Of a stretch of 64,000 bases of DNA, positions 8,221 through 16,649 are shown in pieces. Source of the stretch: UM-FILTER-37-12 sp964344965 (lineage in GTDB: Bacteria; Patescibacteriota; Patescibacteriia; Magasanikbacterales; UBA922); the NCBI GenBank assembly GCA_964344965.1, contig CAYFPJ010000001.1:62001-126000 (forward strand), given 5' to 3'. Numbering within the stretch: position 1 is the stretch's first letter; each line of letters opens with the position of its first letter. Below the pieces are notes generated by a model. That model was not told where the DNA came from. It saw nothing but the letters and a program-made list of their open reading frames with translations, and ran no database searches. A program made the translations under genes and the position numbers.

Positions 8221-10536
8221 TTAATTTTTTGTTTTTTTGGAGAGGAGTGTTTGTCTTTCTCTTTCTTTTGATTCTATTTCTTTGCTTACTTTTTTTGATG
8301 CACTCCTGTTATCTTGTTCATTTATAAATTCAAAAATAACCAGAAGTATGTTGACGCCAGGAATCATCTTTAGCAAAAATGTCACACAACTTCCACTTTT
8401 GTAGGGTTTACCTTGGGTCAGTTTCATCAGTGCTACTATGGGCATTCCAATCCCTGAAAGTGTAAGTAAATGTACAAAACACCCGGTAAGCTCATCTTCA
8501 TTATCTATTTGATTGTCTATTTTCTTTTTTTGTTTTTTTAGTTTGCTAATGTCCTTATCCAGGTCCTGTGCTTTTTTATTATTTTTATTTTTTTGCTCTC
8601 TTTTTTTGTTATCCAACTCATTTTTTCTGTCTTTCTCTGTTTCGGATCTTTCCTTATTTTTTTCTTTATCCTTATCTTTTCCTTTTCCTTCTCCTTCTCC
8701 TTCTTGTTTATCTTTTTTTTCTGAATCATCTCCCTCATTTTTACTCTCATCTTCAGCCTCTTCTTCCTTTTCTTCTTCCTTTTTTTCGTCTATGGCAGAA
8801 TCTTTTTTTCCGTCCAGCGCGTCAGCTGCTTGCTGCCACTTGTCAGCATTCCAAAAACTTGGCATACCACCGGGCATTTTTTGCTTACTGTCTTCTTCTG
8901 GATCACTGCCATCTTCTGTATCACCATCTTGTTTGTCATCATTTTTTTCTTTGTCATCTTTTACATACTCTTCACCACCTGGCGCACTCTTTGCAGATTC
9001 TTCGTCAGCTTTTTTCTCTTTTTCAGATGGTTCATCACTTTCATCATCTCCGTCATCGTCCTCTTCATCTTCTTCTGCGTCTTCTGGTGAATCAGTATCA
9101 TCGTCTGCATTCTCACCATCTACTGGCTGATCTTCTCCCTCGTCGTCATCATCATCAAAAAAATCATCCATGCCTGGCACACCTTGTGCCATTCCTGCCA
9201 GTCCGTGTCCACCATCTGGTGCATCTTCATCAGTTGTATCTTTTTCATCGTCAGCTTTATCTTCGTCATCACCTGCATCTTTTTTTTCATCAGGCCTTTT
9301 TTCACCTTCATCGGGTGTTGGTTTTTCGTCTGATGGTAGCAGATCACCACTCGGCGTATCATCAAGGCTGTCAGCTGCTTGTTGCCACTGATCATCACCC
9401 CACATGCTTGCCGGTCCTTTTGGGTTACTTGGTTTTTTTGGTTCTTCGCTTTTTTCATCTCCGCTATCATCACCATCATTTTTACCACCTGCATCTTTAT
9501 CTTTGTCACCACCTTCTTCCTCTTTTGGTTTGTCTGTTTCTGTACCATCTTTTTTTTCGTCTTCTGGTTTTTTTTGATCTTCCTTTTGCGGTGTATTGTC
9601 AGACTTGTTATTGGATTTATCGGAACCTTCTTCTACTTTTTTACCGCCATTATCTGATGCCGGATCACCACTCGGCGTATCATCAAGGCTGTCAGCTGCT
9701 TGTTGCCACTGATCATCACCCCACATGCTTGCCGGTCCTTTTGGTCTACCTGGTTTTTCTTGGTTTTCATCTTTTTTATTTTTATTCTCATCCTCATTTT
9801 CACCATCTCCACCTTCTTTCGATTTCTCTGGCTCTGCTTCATCTTTTGGTTCTCCTGCTTTTGTGCCATCTTTGTCGCCATCTGACTTTTCTGGATTTCC
9901 TTTTTCTTTTGGTGCGTCATCAGATTTACCATCTGACTCATTGGATTTGTTGTCGGAACCTTCTTCATTTTTTTTGTTATCATCGTTTGTTGGCGCATCA
10001 AGACTATCTGCAGCTTGTTGCCACTTGTCTGCACCCCAAAAGCTTGGCAATCCGCCTGGCATGACTGTTCTTGGCTTGCTTGGTTCAGTCGAAGCTTGTC
10101 CAGATTCTTGCTTCGGTACCTCAGCTTTTTCAGAGGCGGGTTTAGTTTGTGCTTTTTCTGGTTTTTTGGGAGTTTGTTTTTTGGGAGTAGGCTGTCGTCC
10201 TCTTTCTTGGTTTTCCTTCCTTTTTGCTTTCTTTGCCTTATCCCTCTTTTTTTTTGCTCGTTTGTTTGCTGCCTTTCTTTTCTTTTTTCTTTCTTGCGCC
10301 CTCCTTTGTCCTGGAGTTAGTTGATTGCTATCTCTGGCAGAATTTTTCAGATCCTCTCTGTTTGATGATGCTCCCCGCGTTCTATTGGTAGCTGATCGCG
10401 AACTAGGCTCTCTTCTTTTTGCTTCTTTCTTATTGCCTTGACGACGTGGAGCATCCTGATCATCACCCACAAGAGGGGCTGGCACCTTTCTGGCAGCATT
10501 TGATTTTCTGTTTTGCTGATCAGATTGATCTGCCAT
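8221..10536 (-). CDS. Large highly charged protein with four WQQAAD repeats and a C-terminal hydrophobic segment
   Basis: 771 residues, family not recognised. N-terminus (1-155) is Lys/Arg-rich, the middle very rich in Asp, Glu, Lys and Ser, and so presumably disordered. A motif of the form WGxDxWQQAADSLD occurs four times, near residues 158-180, 265-291, 372-398 and 554-575; the first three are spaced about 107 residues apart. The second and third copies share an identical 82-nt stretch. Residues of about 690-750 contain two hydrophobic stretches (MPIVALMKL..., FLLKMIPGVNILLVIFEF) separated by a short polar loop, a likely membrane hairpin. It lies 7 bases downstream of clpC. I infer a scaffold or tether; the repeated short tryptophan motif could be a docking peptide. 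Confidence 0.75.
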   Translation of the reverse strand: MADQSDQQNRKSNAARKVPAPLVGDDQDAPRRQGNKKEAKRREPSSRSATNRTRGASSNREDLKNSARDSNQLTPGQRRAQERKKKRKAANKRAKKKRDKAKKAKRKENQERGRQPTPKKQTPKKPEKAQTKPASEKAEVPKQESGQASTEPSKPRTVMPGGLPSFWGADKWQQAADSLDAPTNDDNKKNEEGSDNKSNESDGKSDDAPKEKGNPEKSDGDKDGTKAGEPKDEAEPEKSKEGGDGENEDENKNKKDENQEKPGRPKGPASMWGDDQWQQAADSLDDTPSGDPASDNGGKKVEEGSDKSNNKSDNTPQKEDQKKPEDEKKDGTETDKPKEEEGGDKDKDAGGKNDGDDSGDEKSEEPKKPSNPKGPASMWGDDQWQQAADSLDDTPSGDLLPSDEKPTPDEGEKRPDEKKDAGDDEDKADDEKDTTDEDAPDGGHGLAGMAQGVPGMDDFFDDDDDEGEDQPVDGENADDDTDSPEDAEEDEEDDDGDDESDEPSEKEKKADEESAKSAPGGEEYVKDDKEKNDDKQDGDTEDGSDPEEDSKQKMPGGMPSFWNADKWQQAADALDGKKDSAIDEKKEEEKEEEAEDESKNEGDDSEKKDKQEGEGEGKGKDKDKEKNKERSETEKDRKNELDNKKREQKNKNNKKAQDLDKDISKLKKQKKKIDNQIDNEDELTGCFVHLLTLSGIGMPIVALMKLTQGKPYKSGSCVTFLLKMIPGVNILLVIFEFINEQDNRSASKKVSKEIESKERERQTLLSKKTKN
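9342..9744 (-). repeat. Exact 82-bp direct repeat inside the charged-protein gene (9342-9423 and 9663-9744)
   Basis: The two segments are identical base for base and encode the WGDDQWQQAADSLDDTPSGD unit plus flanks. Because the surrounding low-complexity sequence has diverged, the identity points to recent duplication or gene conversion, and makes the locus prone to length change. Confidence 0.93.
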
Positions 10537-10543
10537 AAATTTT

Positions 10544-13096
10544 TTAGACCAATCTATACTCTTTGGCCACTCTCTTTAGAGTATAGTCTTTTTTGGTTAT
10601 TTTTTTTCTTAATATATTAGATACAGCCTCACTAATAATTTTTTCTACCACAGTTTCAAGTATTCTGGCTCCTGTGTCTTCATCGTACGATTCTTTGATG
10701 ATACTCTTTATGGTAGGTTTGTCTGAGGAAATTGTGATATTGTCTTTAACCAACTTTTTATTTATTTGTTCTATCCTATTTTTTATTATCTCTTCTAGTG
10801 TTTCTTCTGATAGAGTAGAGAAGAAGCAAGTTTGATCCAGTCTTCCGAGCAGCTCTGAACCAAATTGTTCTTTTAGTTTGGAGTTGATGGCGGAGTTTAT
10901 TTCTTTTTTTATTTCAGCAGTCTCTTTATCTCTGGAATGACCAAATCCAATACCGTGAGATTTGTATAGCTCTGATCCAACATTGGAAGTGAGAATTATA
11001 GTGGCATGCGAAAAGTTTATTTTTTTACCAGCACTATCTGTCAATTCCCCTTCATCCAAAATTTGCAATAACAAACGAACGACATCTGGATGAGCCTTGT
11101 CCACTTCATCGAATAGTACGACCGAGTATGGTCTTTTTTTGATCTCATCTGCAAACCTATTTCTTTCTTTGTGCCCTATATATCCAGCAGGGGAGCCAAG
11201 GAGCTTCGATATTCCATGCTGCTCAGCAAATTCGCTCATATCTAGTTTGACAAGAGCTTTCTCATCAAAATACATTTCTTTGGCTAAGACTTTGGCTAGT
11301 TTGGTTTTACCCACTCCACTTGGGCCCACGAAGAGTAGAGAGGCAAAAGGTTTTTTTTCTGATTTGAATCCAAGGTGGGATTGCTTGAGAGAGGAGACTA
11401 TCTGATCTATTGTTTTGTCTTGGCCAAAAATTTGTTTTTTTATTTTCTTACCCAAGACGTCGAGCTGCTTCCAGGTACTACTAGTCAATATTTTAGGGTC
11501 GACGTTCAATCTTTTTCCTACTATCTTGGCAATATGGGTCACTGTAATTGGTTTTTTGGGGATTGATTTGCTGTTGGCTATCTTTTTCTCTAGATTAGAA
11601 ATTTGTTTTTGCAGTTTCTCAGCCTGTTTTTTCAATTCCATTGCTGCTGAAAATTCTTCGGCATGAATAGCCTGAGCCTTACATTCCAATACATTTTCCA
11701 ATTCTTTTTTTATTTTTTCTAATTTTTTTTGGGTAGGATGCATTTTTTGCTTGTTCTTCACAGAAGCTGCTGCCTCGTCAATTAGGTCAATTGCCTTGTC
11801 TGGCAAGAAATTGTCATGCACATACTTGATGCTGAGATCCACTGCTGATTCGACTACCTTTGATGATATCTGGACGTGATGGAATTTTTCATACTGCTTT
11901 TTCACACCCTCTAGGATTTCTAAGACTTCTTCCCGTGTTGGCTCATCGATGTCAATGGACTGAAATCTTCTTTCAAGTGCTGGGTCAGATGAGATATGTT
12001 TTTTATACTCATCAATTGTGGTTGCACCGATACAGCGTAGCTGACCTCTTGCCAAAGCTGGCTTGAGGATATTTGCCGCATCCATGGTGCCTTGATTTGA
12101 TCCTGCTCCAATGATGTTGTGGATTTCATCAATAAAAAGAATAATGTTCGGATTCATTTGTACTTCTTCAATGATTTGTTTCAATCTACTTTCAAATTCA
12201 CCGCGGTAGATTGTCCCCGCAATCAGAAGGGTCATATCAAGAGAGAGAATTTTTTTATTTCTCAGCACATCTGGGACTTGACCTTTGAATATTTTTTTTG
12301 CCAAGCCTTCTACAATTGCTGTCTTTCCTACACCCGGCTCACCAACTAGGACAGGATTGTTTTTGTTTCTTCTGCCTAGTATATTTATCAGTCTTTCCAT
12401 TTCGTCTTTTCTGCCTATCACTGGGTCCAGGTCGGCCTGAATATTCTTACTTGTCAGATCTGTAGCAAAGGTTTCAAGAGCAGTCATTTGCTTATGGTGA
12501 TTTTTGTTATTTCTCTCTCTCTTTTTAATTTGTAATTTTGGAGAAGAGATGGCAGGCGGACCTATATCTTGCTCCATGTGATCCATGGCTTCTGCCACAT
12601 CATCCACAGTCGGGAAACGGCTTGTATTTTGGACAATAGCCAGGATCTGCTCCTCTATTTCTTCGGTTGCAGTTTTTGTTTGATTTATTACTTTTTGAAC
12701 ATGTAAGTCTTTTGTTTTGATGAGTCCGTATAGAAGATGCTCTGTACCGACGTAGCCGTTGCCATACTCATAAGCCAAGAGCATGGCTTTTTCGAGAGCA
12801 TTTTTTGAGGCAGAATTTAGATTTGGTAAGGTGGCGGTCAGTGTGTGTCCTGAGCCCTCTTCGTTTTGGTGAGGTTTTATGATGATAGAAGAAAGCAGAG
12901 TGGAAATTTTTGTTGGGGTTATTTTATTGTTTTGTAAAATTTGGTTGGCTATCGAACCTTTTTCTTCACTCAGTGCTAGGAGAATATGGAGAGGAGTGAC
13001 ATCTGGATGTTTATTTTCAGATGCAGTAGATATACTTCTTGCAATGACATTTTTTAGGTGAGTCGATAATTTGTCTAGCAGATGATCGGTATTCAT
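10544..13096 (-). CDS. clpC: ClpC-type AAA+ unfoldase (ClpA/B family)
   Basis: 850 residues. Order: double Clp N-domain (about 1-150), linker, first AAA+ module with Walker A GEPGVGKTAIVEG (from 252) and Walker B FIDEIHNI, a middle region with a UVR-like coil (EEFSAAMELKKQAEKLQKQI), a second AAA+ module with GPSGVGKTKLAKVL and LFDEVDKAHPD, and a C-terminal D2-small domain. A GIGFGH loop after the sensor strand ILTSNVGSE is where ClpP-binding ATPases carry their IGF/L tripeptide, so it probably works with ClpP, which is not in this window. The middle domain is too short for a ClpB disaggregase. The gene heads the leftward run with the charged repeat protein directly downstream, so the two may be co-transcribed. 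Confidence 0.92.
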   Translation of the reverse strand: MNTDHLLDKLSTHLKNVIARSISTASENKHPDVTPLHILLALSEEKGSIANQILQNNKITPTKISTLLSSIIIKPHQNEEGSGHTLTATLPNLNSASKNALEKAMLLAYEYGNGYVGTEHLLYGLIKTKDLHVQKVINQTKTATEEIEEQILAIVQNTSRFPTVDDVAEAMDHMEQDIGPPAISSPKLQIKKRERNNKNHHKQMTALETFATDLTSKNIQADLDPVIGRKDEMERLINILGRRNKNNPVLVGEPGVGKTAIVEGLAKKIFKGQVPDVLRNKKILSLDMTLLIAGTIYRGEFESRLKQIIEEVQMNPNIILFIDEIHNIIGAGSNQGTMDAANILKPALARGQLRCIGATTIDEYKKHISSDPALERRFQSIDIDEPTREEVLEILEGVKKQYEKFHHVQISSKVVESAVDLSIKYVHDNFLPDKAIDLIDEAAASVKNKQKMHPTQKKLEKIKKELENVLECKAQAIHAEEFSAAMELKKQAEKLQKQISNLEKKIANSKSIPKKPITVTHIAKIVGKRLNVDPKILTSSTWKQLDVLGKKIKKQIFGQDKTIDQIVSSLKQSHLGFKSEKKPFASLLFVGPSGVGKTKLAKVLAKEMYFDEKALVKLDMSEFAEQHGISKLLGSPAGYIGHKERNRFADEIKKRPYSVVLFDEVDKAHPDVVRLLLQILDEGELTDSAGKKINFSHATIILTSNVGSELYKSHGIGFGHSRDKETAEIKKEINSAINSKLKEQFGSELLGRLDQTCFFSTLSEETLEEIIKNRIEQINKKLVKDNITISSDKPTIKSIIKESYDEDTGARILETVVEKIISEAVSNILRKKITKKDYTLKRVAKEYRLV

Positions 13097-13403
13097 AGGT
13101 TATTTTTTCAAATATATATAAACAAAATACCCTAATATTTTTAGGTCGATTTTTGCTTTAGTAATATGATTAGTATATAATAAAACGCATCATTTATCAA
13201 CCAGAATTGCAGCTAAAATATATTGATAATTAACATACGAATTGCGAATTGTACGCCGTGCCTGCCGGCAGGCAGGAATGTTCGAATACTATTTCCAGAG
13301 TTTTATTTACAAAATGATAGATAGTAGTGTAACCGGTATTCGTACATTAGAAATATTCGTAATTCGTATGTTAAGTTATTATCACGTAACTAAATTTCAT
13401 ATT
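13097..13403. other. Intergenic region between divergent clpC and phosphomannomutase genes
   Basis: The 307 bases hold the start signals of both divergent genes. The right half is taken up by the inverted-repeat element at 13232-13372. The AT-rich stretch 13100-13200 presumably contains the clpC promoter, but no clear pair of -35 and -10 boxes could be picked. Confidence 0.6.
13232..13372 (+). mobile_element. MITE-like inverted-repeat element, copy A (141 bp, with nested 21-bp palindromic insert)
   Basis: The ends are inverted copies of AACATACGAATTNCGAAT. The whole element matches the reverse complement of 17025-17144 along its length, except for an extra 21 bases at about 13256-13276 containing the palindrome CCTGCCGGCAGG. 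Without this insert both copies are exactly 120 bp. It carries no gene, so any movement would need a transposase in trans; no clear target duplication was seen. Confidence 0.8.
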
Positions 13404-14768
13404 ATGAATTTTCCTACCCATATTTTCAAAGCATACGATATTAGAGGTCTTTATCCAGAGGAGATCGATGAAAAGTTGGCCTACAAAATTGGGTCTGCTT
13501 ATGCACAGTTTATGAAAAGTGATCTTGGGAGAGAAGATTTGACTCTGGTGGTTTGTCAAGATATGAGGAGTTCTTCTATCCCAATTAAGAAAGAAGTGAT
13601 TCGAGGTATGCTCGATCAGGGTGTGGATGTGGTCGATATTGGTCTTGCTTCTACTCCTACATTTTATTTTGGCGTAGGATTTCATGATTATGATGGTGGG
13701 ATCCAGGTCACAGCTTCCCATAATCCTGCCGAGTACAATGGTTTCAAGATGGTCCGACCCAAAGCCAGGCCAATCAGTGGAGAGAGTGGCATTCAAGAGA
13801 TTAGGGATATGGTCGAGAAAGAGGATTTCACACCGCTCAAAAATGTGGGAAGTATGAGTAGTAGAGAAGGTGTGCTCGAAGAGCAAATTGCCTATGCCCT
13901 CAAGAAGGAAGATCCAGACATTATCAAACCATTCCACATTGTAATCGACACTGGCAATGGCATGGGTGCTCCGATTATGGAAGAATTGTTCCAGCATCTA
14001 CCTTGCAAATTGGAAAAAATGTATTTTGATCTTGATGGGAATTTTCCAAATCACGAAGCTAATCCGTTCAAAGAAGAAAATAATGTTGATATCCAAAATA
14101 AGATCCGAGAAGTGAAGGCTGACCTGGGGATTGCGCTAGATGGTGATGGAGATCGAGTATTCTTTTTTGATGAGACTGGGAAAACTATCGAGCCAGCCAT
14201 AGTGCGTGGGATACTGGCTCGCGCTGTTTTGCAAGATCATCCTGGTGCCAATATTGGCTATGACATCAGACCAGGCAAGATTACCCGGGATATGATAGAA
14301 GAGGCTGGGGGCAAGCCTTTTGTGACGAGGGTAGGACATTCACTGATCAAAGAGAAGGGGATTGAGATGAATGCTCCTTTTTCTGGTGAGTCGTCTGGAC
14401 ATTTTTTTTACAACGAGCCTCATGGATTTTTTGAGATGCCCGCTATTATTGTTCTCAATTTTCTGAAAGAAATATCTGAGAGTGGTCAGACTGTTAGCGA
14501 GTACACTAAGCCATTTTATAAATATGCTCATTCTGGAGAGATCAATTTTGAAGTCGAGGATAAGGAATCTGTATTCGCGAGGTTGAAAGAAAAATATGGT
14601 GATCATTTGACGACTGAGATCGACGGAGTCACCTTTGAATGGGAAGATTGGTGGTTCAATGTCAGACCGAGTAATACGGAGAATGTAGTAAGGCTCAATT
14701 TGGAAGCTGTGTCGGAAGATGTGATGAGAGAGAAGGTGGGGGAAGTTTCAAATGTTATTGGATCTTGA
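13404..14768 (+). CDS. Phosphomannomutase/phosphoglucomutase
   Basis: 454 residues from ATG 13404 (MNFPTHIFKAYDIRG); the frame is open further upstream through the inverted-repeat element, but that part is not family sequence. The enzyme interconverts hexose 6- and 1-phosphates for sugar-nucleotide synthesis. Seen: the phosphoserine loop VTASHNPAEYNGFK, the magnesium site DGDGDR, the sugar-binding loop GESSGHFFY and the C-terminal phosphate-binding RPSNTEN. These match the alpha-D-phosphohexomutase family, and the overall length fits the bifunctional PMM/PGM group. Substrate preference cannot be decided. Confidence 0.93.
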   Translation: MNFPTHIFKAYDIRGLYPEEIDEKLAYKIGSAYAQFMKSDLGREDLTLVVCQDMRSSSIPIKKEVIRGMLDQGVDVVDIGLASTPTFYFGVGFHDYDGGIQVTASHNPAEYNGFKMVRPKARPISGESGIQEIRDMVEKEDFTPLKNVGSMSSREGVLEEQIAYALKKEDPDIIKPFHIVIDTGNGMGAPIMEELFQHLPCKLEKMYFDLDGNFPNHEANPFKEENNVDIQNKIREVKADLGIALDGDGDRVFFFDETGKTIEPAIVRGILARAVLQDHPGANIGYDIRPGKITRDMIEEAGGKPFVTRVGHSLIKEKGIEMNAPFSGESSGHFFYNEPHGFFEMPAIIVLNFLKEISESGQTVSEYTKPFYKYAHSGEINFEVEDKESVFARLKEKYGDHLTTEIDGVTFEWEDWWFNVRPSNTENVVRLNLEAVSEDVMREKVGEVSNVIGS

Positions 14769-14822
14769 CAAATTGTATGATAATATAGTATGATAATATC
14801 ATATTATATAATCATATATTTA
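14765..14822 (+). promoter_or_regulatory. Promoter and palindromic operator of the first toxin-antitoxin pair
   Basis: TTGACA (14765-14770) and TATGAT (14789-14794) are 18 bases apart. The -10 region lies in overlapping repeats of TATGATAATAT and their complements, which fold as inverted repeats. This is the usual layout for a ribbon-helix-helix antitoxin that represses its own operon. The -35 box overlaps the last codons of the mutase gene. Confidence 0.65.
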
Positions 14823-14824
14823 GT

Positions 14825-15031
14825 ATGACTACACTTTCTGTACCACTTACTGCTGATCTTATCAAACAGATTGATCAGCTTGTCCAATCTGGTGTCGGAG
14901 CAAACAAGGCTGATGTAATGCGCAAAGCTCTCAAATTCTTTGCTGAAGAACAGGCTGTGCAGGCTGTTCTTCGGGCAAGGACTGAACCTTCGCTTGAAGG
15001 TGATTTGGATGAATTGGTAAGTAAGATATAG
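14825..15031 (+). CDS. Ribbon-helix-helix antitoxin (ParD/CopG-like)
   Basis: 68 residues. A short beta strand TTLSVPLTADLIKQIDQL followed by two helices with NKADVMRKALKFF fits the RHH DNA-binding fold, and the polar tail is what antitoxins use to wrap the toxin. It ends two bases before the toxin start. By family knowledge it neutralises the toxin and represses the operon through the palindromes in front of it. Confidence 0.8.
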   Translation: MTTLSVPLTADLIKQIDQLVQSGVGANKADVMRKALKFFAEEQAVQAVLRARTEPSLEGDLDELVSKI

Positions 15032-15033
15032 AC

Positions 15034-15291
15034 ATGAAAATTCTCTATAAGCCGACATTTTTGAGGCAGTACAAAAAGTTACCAAAAAATCTTCAGAAAG
15101 AGGTAAAAGAAAAGATAAATCTATTTGAAGATGATCCGTCTCACCCTTTCTTAAAGACGCATAAATTGCATGGACCATTGAAAGGAAGTTATAGCTTTTC
15201 TGTTAATTATAAGTATCGAATTGTGTTTGAGTATACAAAAGAAGGGGATGCAGAGTTGCTTGCGGTGGGTGATCATAGTGTGTACTCCTAG
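15034..15291 (+). CDS. RelE/ParE-superfamily toxin
   Basis: 85 residues with the RelE/YafQ pattern: an N-terminal FLRQYKKLPKNLQKEVKEKI helix pair, then KLHGPLKGSYSFSVNYKYRI and a C-terminal GDHSVYS. In RelE-type proteins such conserved basic and tyrosine/histidine residues cut mRNA on the ribosome; whether this one is a ribonuclease or a gyrase inhibitor (ParE) cannot be told. It follows the antitoxin directly in one operon. Confidence 0.82.
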   Translation: MKILYKPTFLRQYKKLPKNLQKEVKEKINLFEDDPSHPFLKTHKLHGPLKGSYSFSVNYKYRIVFEYTKEGDAELLAVGDHSVYS

Positions 15292-15312
15292 ATTTAATTT
15301 GAGTAAGTATTG

Positions 15313-15345
15313 AAAAACATCGCTTCTCTAAGCGATGTTTTTTGT
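15313..15345 (+). terminator. Rho-independent terminator after the toxin gene
   Basis: AACATCGCTT and AAGCGATGTT form a 10-bp stem with a CTCT loop followed by a T run. A very similar block with the same preceding words (AAGTATT, AAACATCGCTT) recurs at 15619-15656. Confidence 0.85.
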
Positions 15346-15432
15346 GATAATAGATTTTAAAGCCCCCCCGTGGGATTAAATCCCTCCCGACTTGGTCGGG
15401 AATATTTCAAGTCCATGTATCTCATGACTACT

Positions 15433-15523
15433 TGTCATTCTGAGTGAAACGAAGAATCTCTTAAACATCAAATTTGTATGAATATACAAAGTATAAGGGA
15501 TCCTTCGTTTCACTCAGGATAAC
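15433..15523. repeat. REP-like GTCATTCTGAG inverted repeat
   Basis: The left arm GTCATTCTGAGTGAAACGAA and the right arm (GATCCTTCGTTTCACTCAGG) are near-perfect complements around an AT-rich loop. The same family occurs at 30747, 39596, 46376 and 54959. Confidence 0.85.
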
Positions 15524-15626
15524 GTACTATCACTATAAATTTATACTCTTTAGCGTCCTTCAGGACGACAAAGTTATAGATTCTTTCGGCTTTAGCCGAT
15601 AGTGGTTCAATTTAAGTAAGTATTAT

Positions 15627-15656
15627 AAAACATCGCTTGGGAGAGCGGTGTTTTTT
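15627..15656 (+). terminator. Second terminator-like hairpin
   Basis: AACATCGCT / AGCGGTGTT stem (one G-T pair) with a short GGGAG loop and a T run. It resembles the terminator at 15313 including upstream bases, so it is probably a duplicate. No gene ends just before it on the plus strand. Confidence 0.6.
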
Positions 15657-15756
15657 CTCTAACTGAGGAGTAAGCAAAGCAAGCTATCCCATGAAAAATA
15701 TTTTGTGCCAACTTTTTTGAACCTCATATCTTTTGTTGTGTAATGTAGATTTTTTT

Positions 15757-16155
15757 CTACATTGCTTTCATTGCTCTTTTTTTCAAGTAGTTAATGACAA
15801 CAGTTATTGCTTCATCAGCACGTTTTATTTCATTAGCAGTTCTGTATTCTTTAAAATTAATATTCTCTGTAAATTTTATAAATTGTCTAACTTGTTCTGC
15901 TACGGTTGGATCTTCAATTACCACTTCATTTTCGCCTGTGCCCATTTCAATTCCAAGTAATAATCTAAATCTTCCGATTATTCCATTCCACCAATTAGTT
16001 CTACATTTAGCCTGATAATATATTTCAGGATAGTTGCTAATGTGTTTTTCCGGAAGCTCATCAGTACATTCATCTCTCTCTTCTCTTAAAAATTCTAGAT
16101 GTAAATTAATTTCCTGGAGCTCTGGACTCATGTTGTTTTCCGTTTTTTCAGCCAT
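15757..16155 (-). CDS. Hypothetical soluble protein
   Basis: 132 residues, not recognised. Starts at ATG 16155 (MAEKTENNMSPELQE), is rich in charged residues and predicted helical throughout, with a tryptophan pair in NWWNGIIGRFRLLLG near the middle and a basic C-terminus (NYLKKRAMKAM). No signal peptide or membrane helix. It stands alone between repeats and a second small hypothetical gene. Confidence 0.55.
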   Translation of the reverse strand: MAEKTENNMSPELQEINLHLEFLREERDECTDELPEKHISNYPEIYYQAKCRTNWWNGIIGRFRLLLGIEMGTGENEVVIEDPTVAEQVRQFIKFTENINFKEYRTANEIKRADEAITVVINYLKKRAMKAM

Positions 16156-16219
16156 AGGTTAAAAAGGGATATTGATTTAATTTTTATTATTTTCTAAATG
16201 CATAGTTTTTGTACAACTA

Positions 16220-16630
16220 TTATTTTTTTGGAATTTGGCTAGACAAAATAGTAAGAATAGAATCACATTTTTTGTTTTGTTTTTTGTCTGTTTTTGAGTT
16301 GTGTATTTTGTTTGTATAAGTGTCTGCACTGCCGTCATAGGAGACAACAAACCAACACTCGTCTGTAATTTTTTTTAGATGTGTTTTATCAAATTGTTTT
16401 CTTGTGTCTGAGAAATATATACTAATTTTTGTTCCACCGGCGAAGTTGCTGGTATGCCAGTCGCCAGGATACTTAAAGTCAGGTAATATGCCCAGCATAC
16501 CTTCTTTTTGTTCGTCAAAAATAACCCAACTAGAGTCAATGATTTTTTCTTGATTTTGTTTTAGCGCTATTTTTGTTGCAATTATTCCTATTAGCGCAGC
16601 TACCATAAAAATAACAAATAATTTTTTCAT
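16220..16630 (-). CDS. Hypothetical membrane-anchored or secreted protein
   Basis: 136 residues from ATG 16630; the longer frame (to 16669) would overlap the ArsC-like gene. The N-terminus MKKLFVIFMVAALIGIIATK is a signal peptide or membrane anchor. The rest has strand-like stretches (SWVIFDEQKEGMLGILPDF, CWFVVSYDGSADTY) and a lysine-rich tail. No family is recognised. It is 20 bases downstream of the ArsC-like gene and may be co-transcribed. Confidence 0.6.
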   Translation of the reverse strand: MKKLFVIFMVAALIGIIATKIALKQNQEKIIDSSWVIFDEQKEGMLGILPDFKYPGDWHTSNFAGGTKISIYFSDTRKQFDKTHLKKITDECWFVVSYDGSADTYTNKIHNSKTDKKQNKKCDSILTILSSQIPKK

Positions 16631-16649
16631 AAGTGTGCAAGAGTTATTT

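Larger units (their letters stand above)
15292..15756. other. Repeat-rich intergenic region
   Basis: No gene is seen in these 465 bases. They contain the terminator at 15313-15345, a small GGGATTAAATCCC / CCCGACTTGGTCGGG hairpin pair near 15371-15404, a REP-like element at 15433-15523, further short palindromes (CGTCCTTCAGGACG, CGGCTTTAGCCG) and a second terminator-like copy at 15627-15656. It looks like an accumulation site for small repeats. Confidence 0.7.

Noticed and set aside
9342..10063. Regularly spaced repeats as a CRISPR array
   Set aside because: The repeats lie in a protein-coding frame, are over 300 bases apart and have no spacers or cas genes.
8568..10064. 498-residue plus-strand reading frame opposite the charged repeat protein
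   Set aside because: It is rich in His, Leu and Phe as expected from reading the complement of Asp/Glu/Lys codons; the minus-strand frame has start, repeats and membrane hairpin.
10544..13096. ClpB disaggregase
   Set aside because: The middle domain is short with a UVR-like coil, and an IGF loop for ClpP is present.
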